Source: Desulfuromusa sp.
GTDB lineage: Bacteria; Desulfobacterota; Desulfuromonadia; Desulfuromonadales; Geopsychrobacteraceae
DNA: 64,000 nucleotides
NCBI GenBank assembly: GCA_016744595.1
Contig: JADGEB010000001.1
Span: 62,001-126,000, forward strand
Reading direction: 5' to 3'
In this document: piece by piece, positions 63,024-64,000 of the stretch
Position numbering within the stretch: position 1 is the stretch's first letter
Layout: the number at the start of each line of letters is the position of its first letter
The notes under the pieces: generated by a model
Told to the model about the DNA's origin: nothing
The model's database searches: none
What the model saw: only the letters and a program-made list of their open reading frames with translations
Made by a program: the position numbers and the translations under genes

Positions 63024-64000
63024 ATGAGTGGACAACAGAGTCTACTGCGACAACTGCCAGCAATTGATCGAGTTTTACGTGAGGAGCCATTGCGGAACTT
63101 ATCCGAACAGTTGCCGCAAGATATATTGTCTCATACTGTCCAGGAACTGATCACATCTTTGCGCCAGGAAATTCTTGAGTCCGGCCAAATTATCCCTCCA
63201 AAGCGACTTCTTGCAGCAAATGTAGCTGTGGTTGCTGCTGAGAACTGTCGTGAGTTTTTGCAGCCATCATTGAGGAAGGTGATCAACGCAACCGGAACTC
63301 TTCTGCATACCAATCTGGGTCGAGCGCCACTTTCTTCACAATCACTTCGTGCCATAAATGATGTCGCTGCGGGTTATTCGAATCTCGAATTTGAACTTGA
63401 TAGTGGTTGTCGTGGTGAACGCTTCTCTCATGTTGAAAAATTATTAACTCAATTAACTGGAGCCGAAGCGGCGCTGGTGGTCAATAATAATTCCGGGGCG
63501 GTTCTACTGGCATTGACTGCACTTGGTAAAGGGCGTGAAGCTGTTGTTTCGCGCGGTGAACTGGTTGAGATTGGTGGTGCTTTCCGGATTCCTGAAGTGA
63601 TGGAGGCTGGCGGGGTGATTTTGCGAGAAGTTGGCTCTTCAAATCGCACTCATCTGAAAGATTATCAACAGGCAGTCAATGAAAATACGGCACTTTTGCT
63701 TAAAGTTCATACCAGCAATTACAGAATAGTTGGTTTTACTAAAGAGGTTCCGGCAAAAGAATTATTACCACTCGCCCGTGAAAACGATTTGATTCTCATG
63801 GAAGACCTTGGGAGTGGTTTGCTGCTGGATCTCAGTAACTATGGACTGGAAAGAGAACCAACTGTTCCTGAAGTGGTAAAAGCTGGAGTTGATGTTATTA
63901 CTTTCAGTGGTGATAAATTACTTGGTGGGCCTCAGGCTGGCATTATTGTTGGTCGTGAAGATCTGATCAAAAAGCTCCGTAAGCATCCGTTGGCTAGGGC
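63024..64000 (+). CDS. selA: L-seryl-tRNA(Sec) selenium transferase SelA (5' part)
   Basis: The first 325 codons of SelA, running off the window end (full length about 465). The enzyme converts Ser-tRNA(Sec) to Sec-tRNA(Sec) using selenophosphate. The ATG at 63024 follows gagagg. Motifs include LRQLPAIDRVL (N-terminal tRNA-binding region), VINATGTLLHTNLGRAPLS, NNNSGAVLLAL, SRGELVEIGGAFRIPEVM and the PLP Lys in TFSGDKLLGGPQAG. Its presence implies that the organism makes selenoproteins. Confidence 0.96.
   Translation, partial: MSGQQSLLRQLPAIDRVLREEPLRNLSEQLPQDILSHTVQELITSLRQEILESGQIIPPKRLLAANVAVVAAENCREFLQPSLRKVINATGTLLHTNLGRAPLSSQSLRAINDVAAGYSNLEFELDSGCRGERFSHVEKLLTQLTGAEAALVVNNNSGAVLLALTALGKGREAVVSRGELVEIGGAFRIPEVMEAGGVILREVGSSNRTHLKDYQQAVNENTALLLKVHTSNYRIVGFTKEVPAKELLPLARENDLILMEDLGSGLLLDLSNYGLEREPTVPEVVKAGVDVITFSGDKLLGGPQAGIIVGREDLIKKLRKHPLAR

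Overview
The window looks like chromosomal DNA of a Desulfuromonadales-type bacterium (Geobacter, Desulfuromonas or Pelobacter relatives). The evidence is a molybdenum nitrogenase cluster with sigma-54 promoters and intrinsic terminators in its leaders, an ANTAR-type antiterminator response regulator in place of NifA, many histidine kinases and methyl-accepting chemotaxis proteins, and selA. The genus is an inference; no 16S rRNA gene is present.

Region 1 (1-19.6 kb), nitrogen fixation. glnK-amtB is followed by a seven-gene run: ANTAR regulator, draT, draG, a small HTH protein with a Cys-rich tail, an unrecognised gene, a macrodomain protein and an FKBP-type prolyl isomerase. Then come nifH, nifD, nifK, nifX, fdxB, nifB and modCAB (molybdate uptake). 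On the opposite strand lie nifE, nifN and trmO, divergent from nifV. Three sigma-54 promoters can be read directly (nifH, nifE, nifV). The nifH leader carries two hexaloop stem-loops, the second mutually exclusive with a strong terminator, which is the arrangement expected for an ANTAR protein target. draT/draG and the conserved NifH Arg105 indicate reversible ADP-ribosylation of nitrogenase.

Region 2 (19.6-35 kb), mixed housekeeping and accessory genes. A LolA-like/two FtsX permeases/ABC ATPase/outer-membrane protein operon is followed by two histidine kinases, a crotonase, an AraC regulator with cupin and azlCD, and a LysR regulator divergent from an azoreductase, with a degraded ygiD-like remnant.

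Region 3 (35-50.8 kb), signalling. A histidine kinase/sigma-54 response regulator pair precedes two paralogous modules. Each has a triplet of 12-bp palindromes, a -24/-12-like element, a small Cys-rich protein gene, an MCP gene and a cheW gene. The cheW copies and the flanking MCP 3' ends are identical over about 650 bp, implying recent duplication or gene conversion. A histidine kinase with a co-encoded ModA-like binding lipoprotein, a dihydroorotate dehydrogenase-like protein and another FKBP follow.

Region 4 (51-60.5 kb), mobile DNA. After a broken hipA-like gene lies a compact 7.5-kb integrative element inserted into the 3' end of a tRNA-Leu gene. It has matching att repeats, arm-type repeats, a tyrosine integrase, an AlpA-type regulator, a primase/polymerase-helicase-like protein, an iteron-like nested inverted-repeat region (candidate origin), two exported cargo proteins and a DUF5681 protein. 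It has no capsid or conjugation genes and resembles a phage-satellite or P4-like element.

Region 5 (60.5-64 kb): tRNA-Leu, pabC, pabB, tRNA-Ala and the 5' part of selA, which runs off the window.
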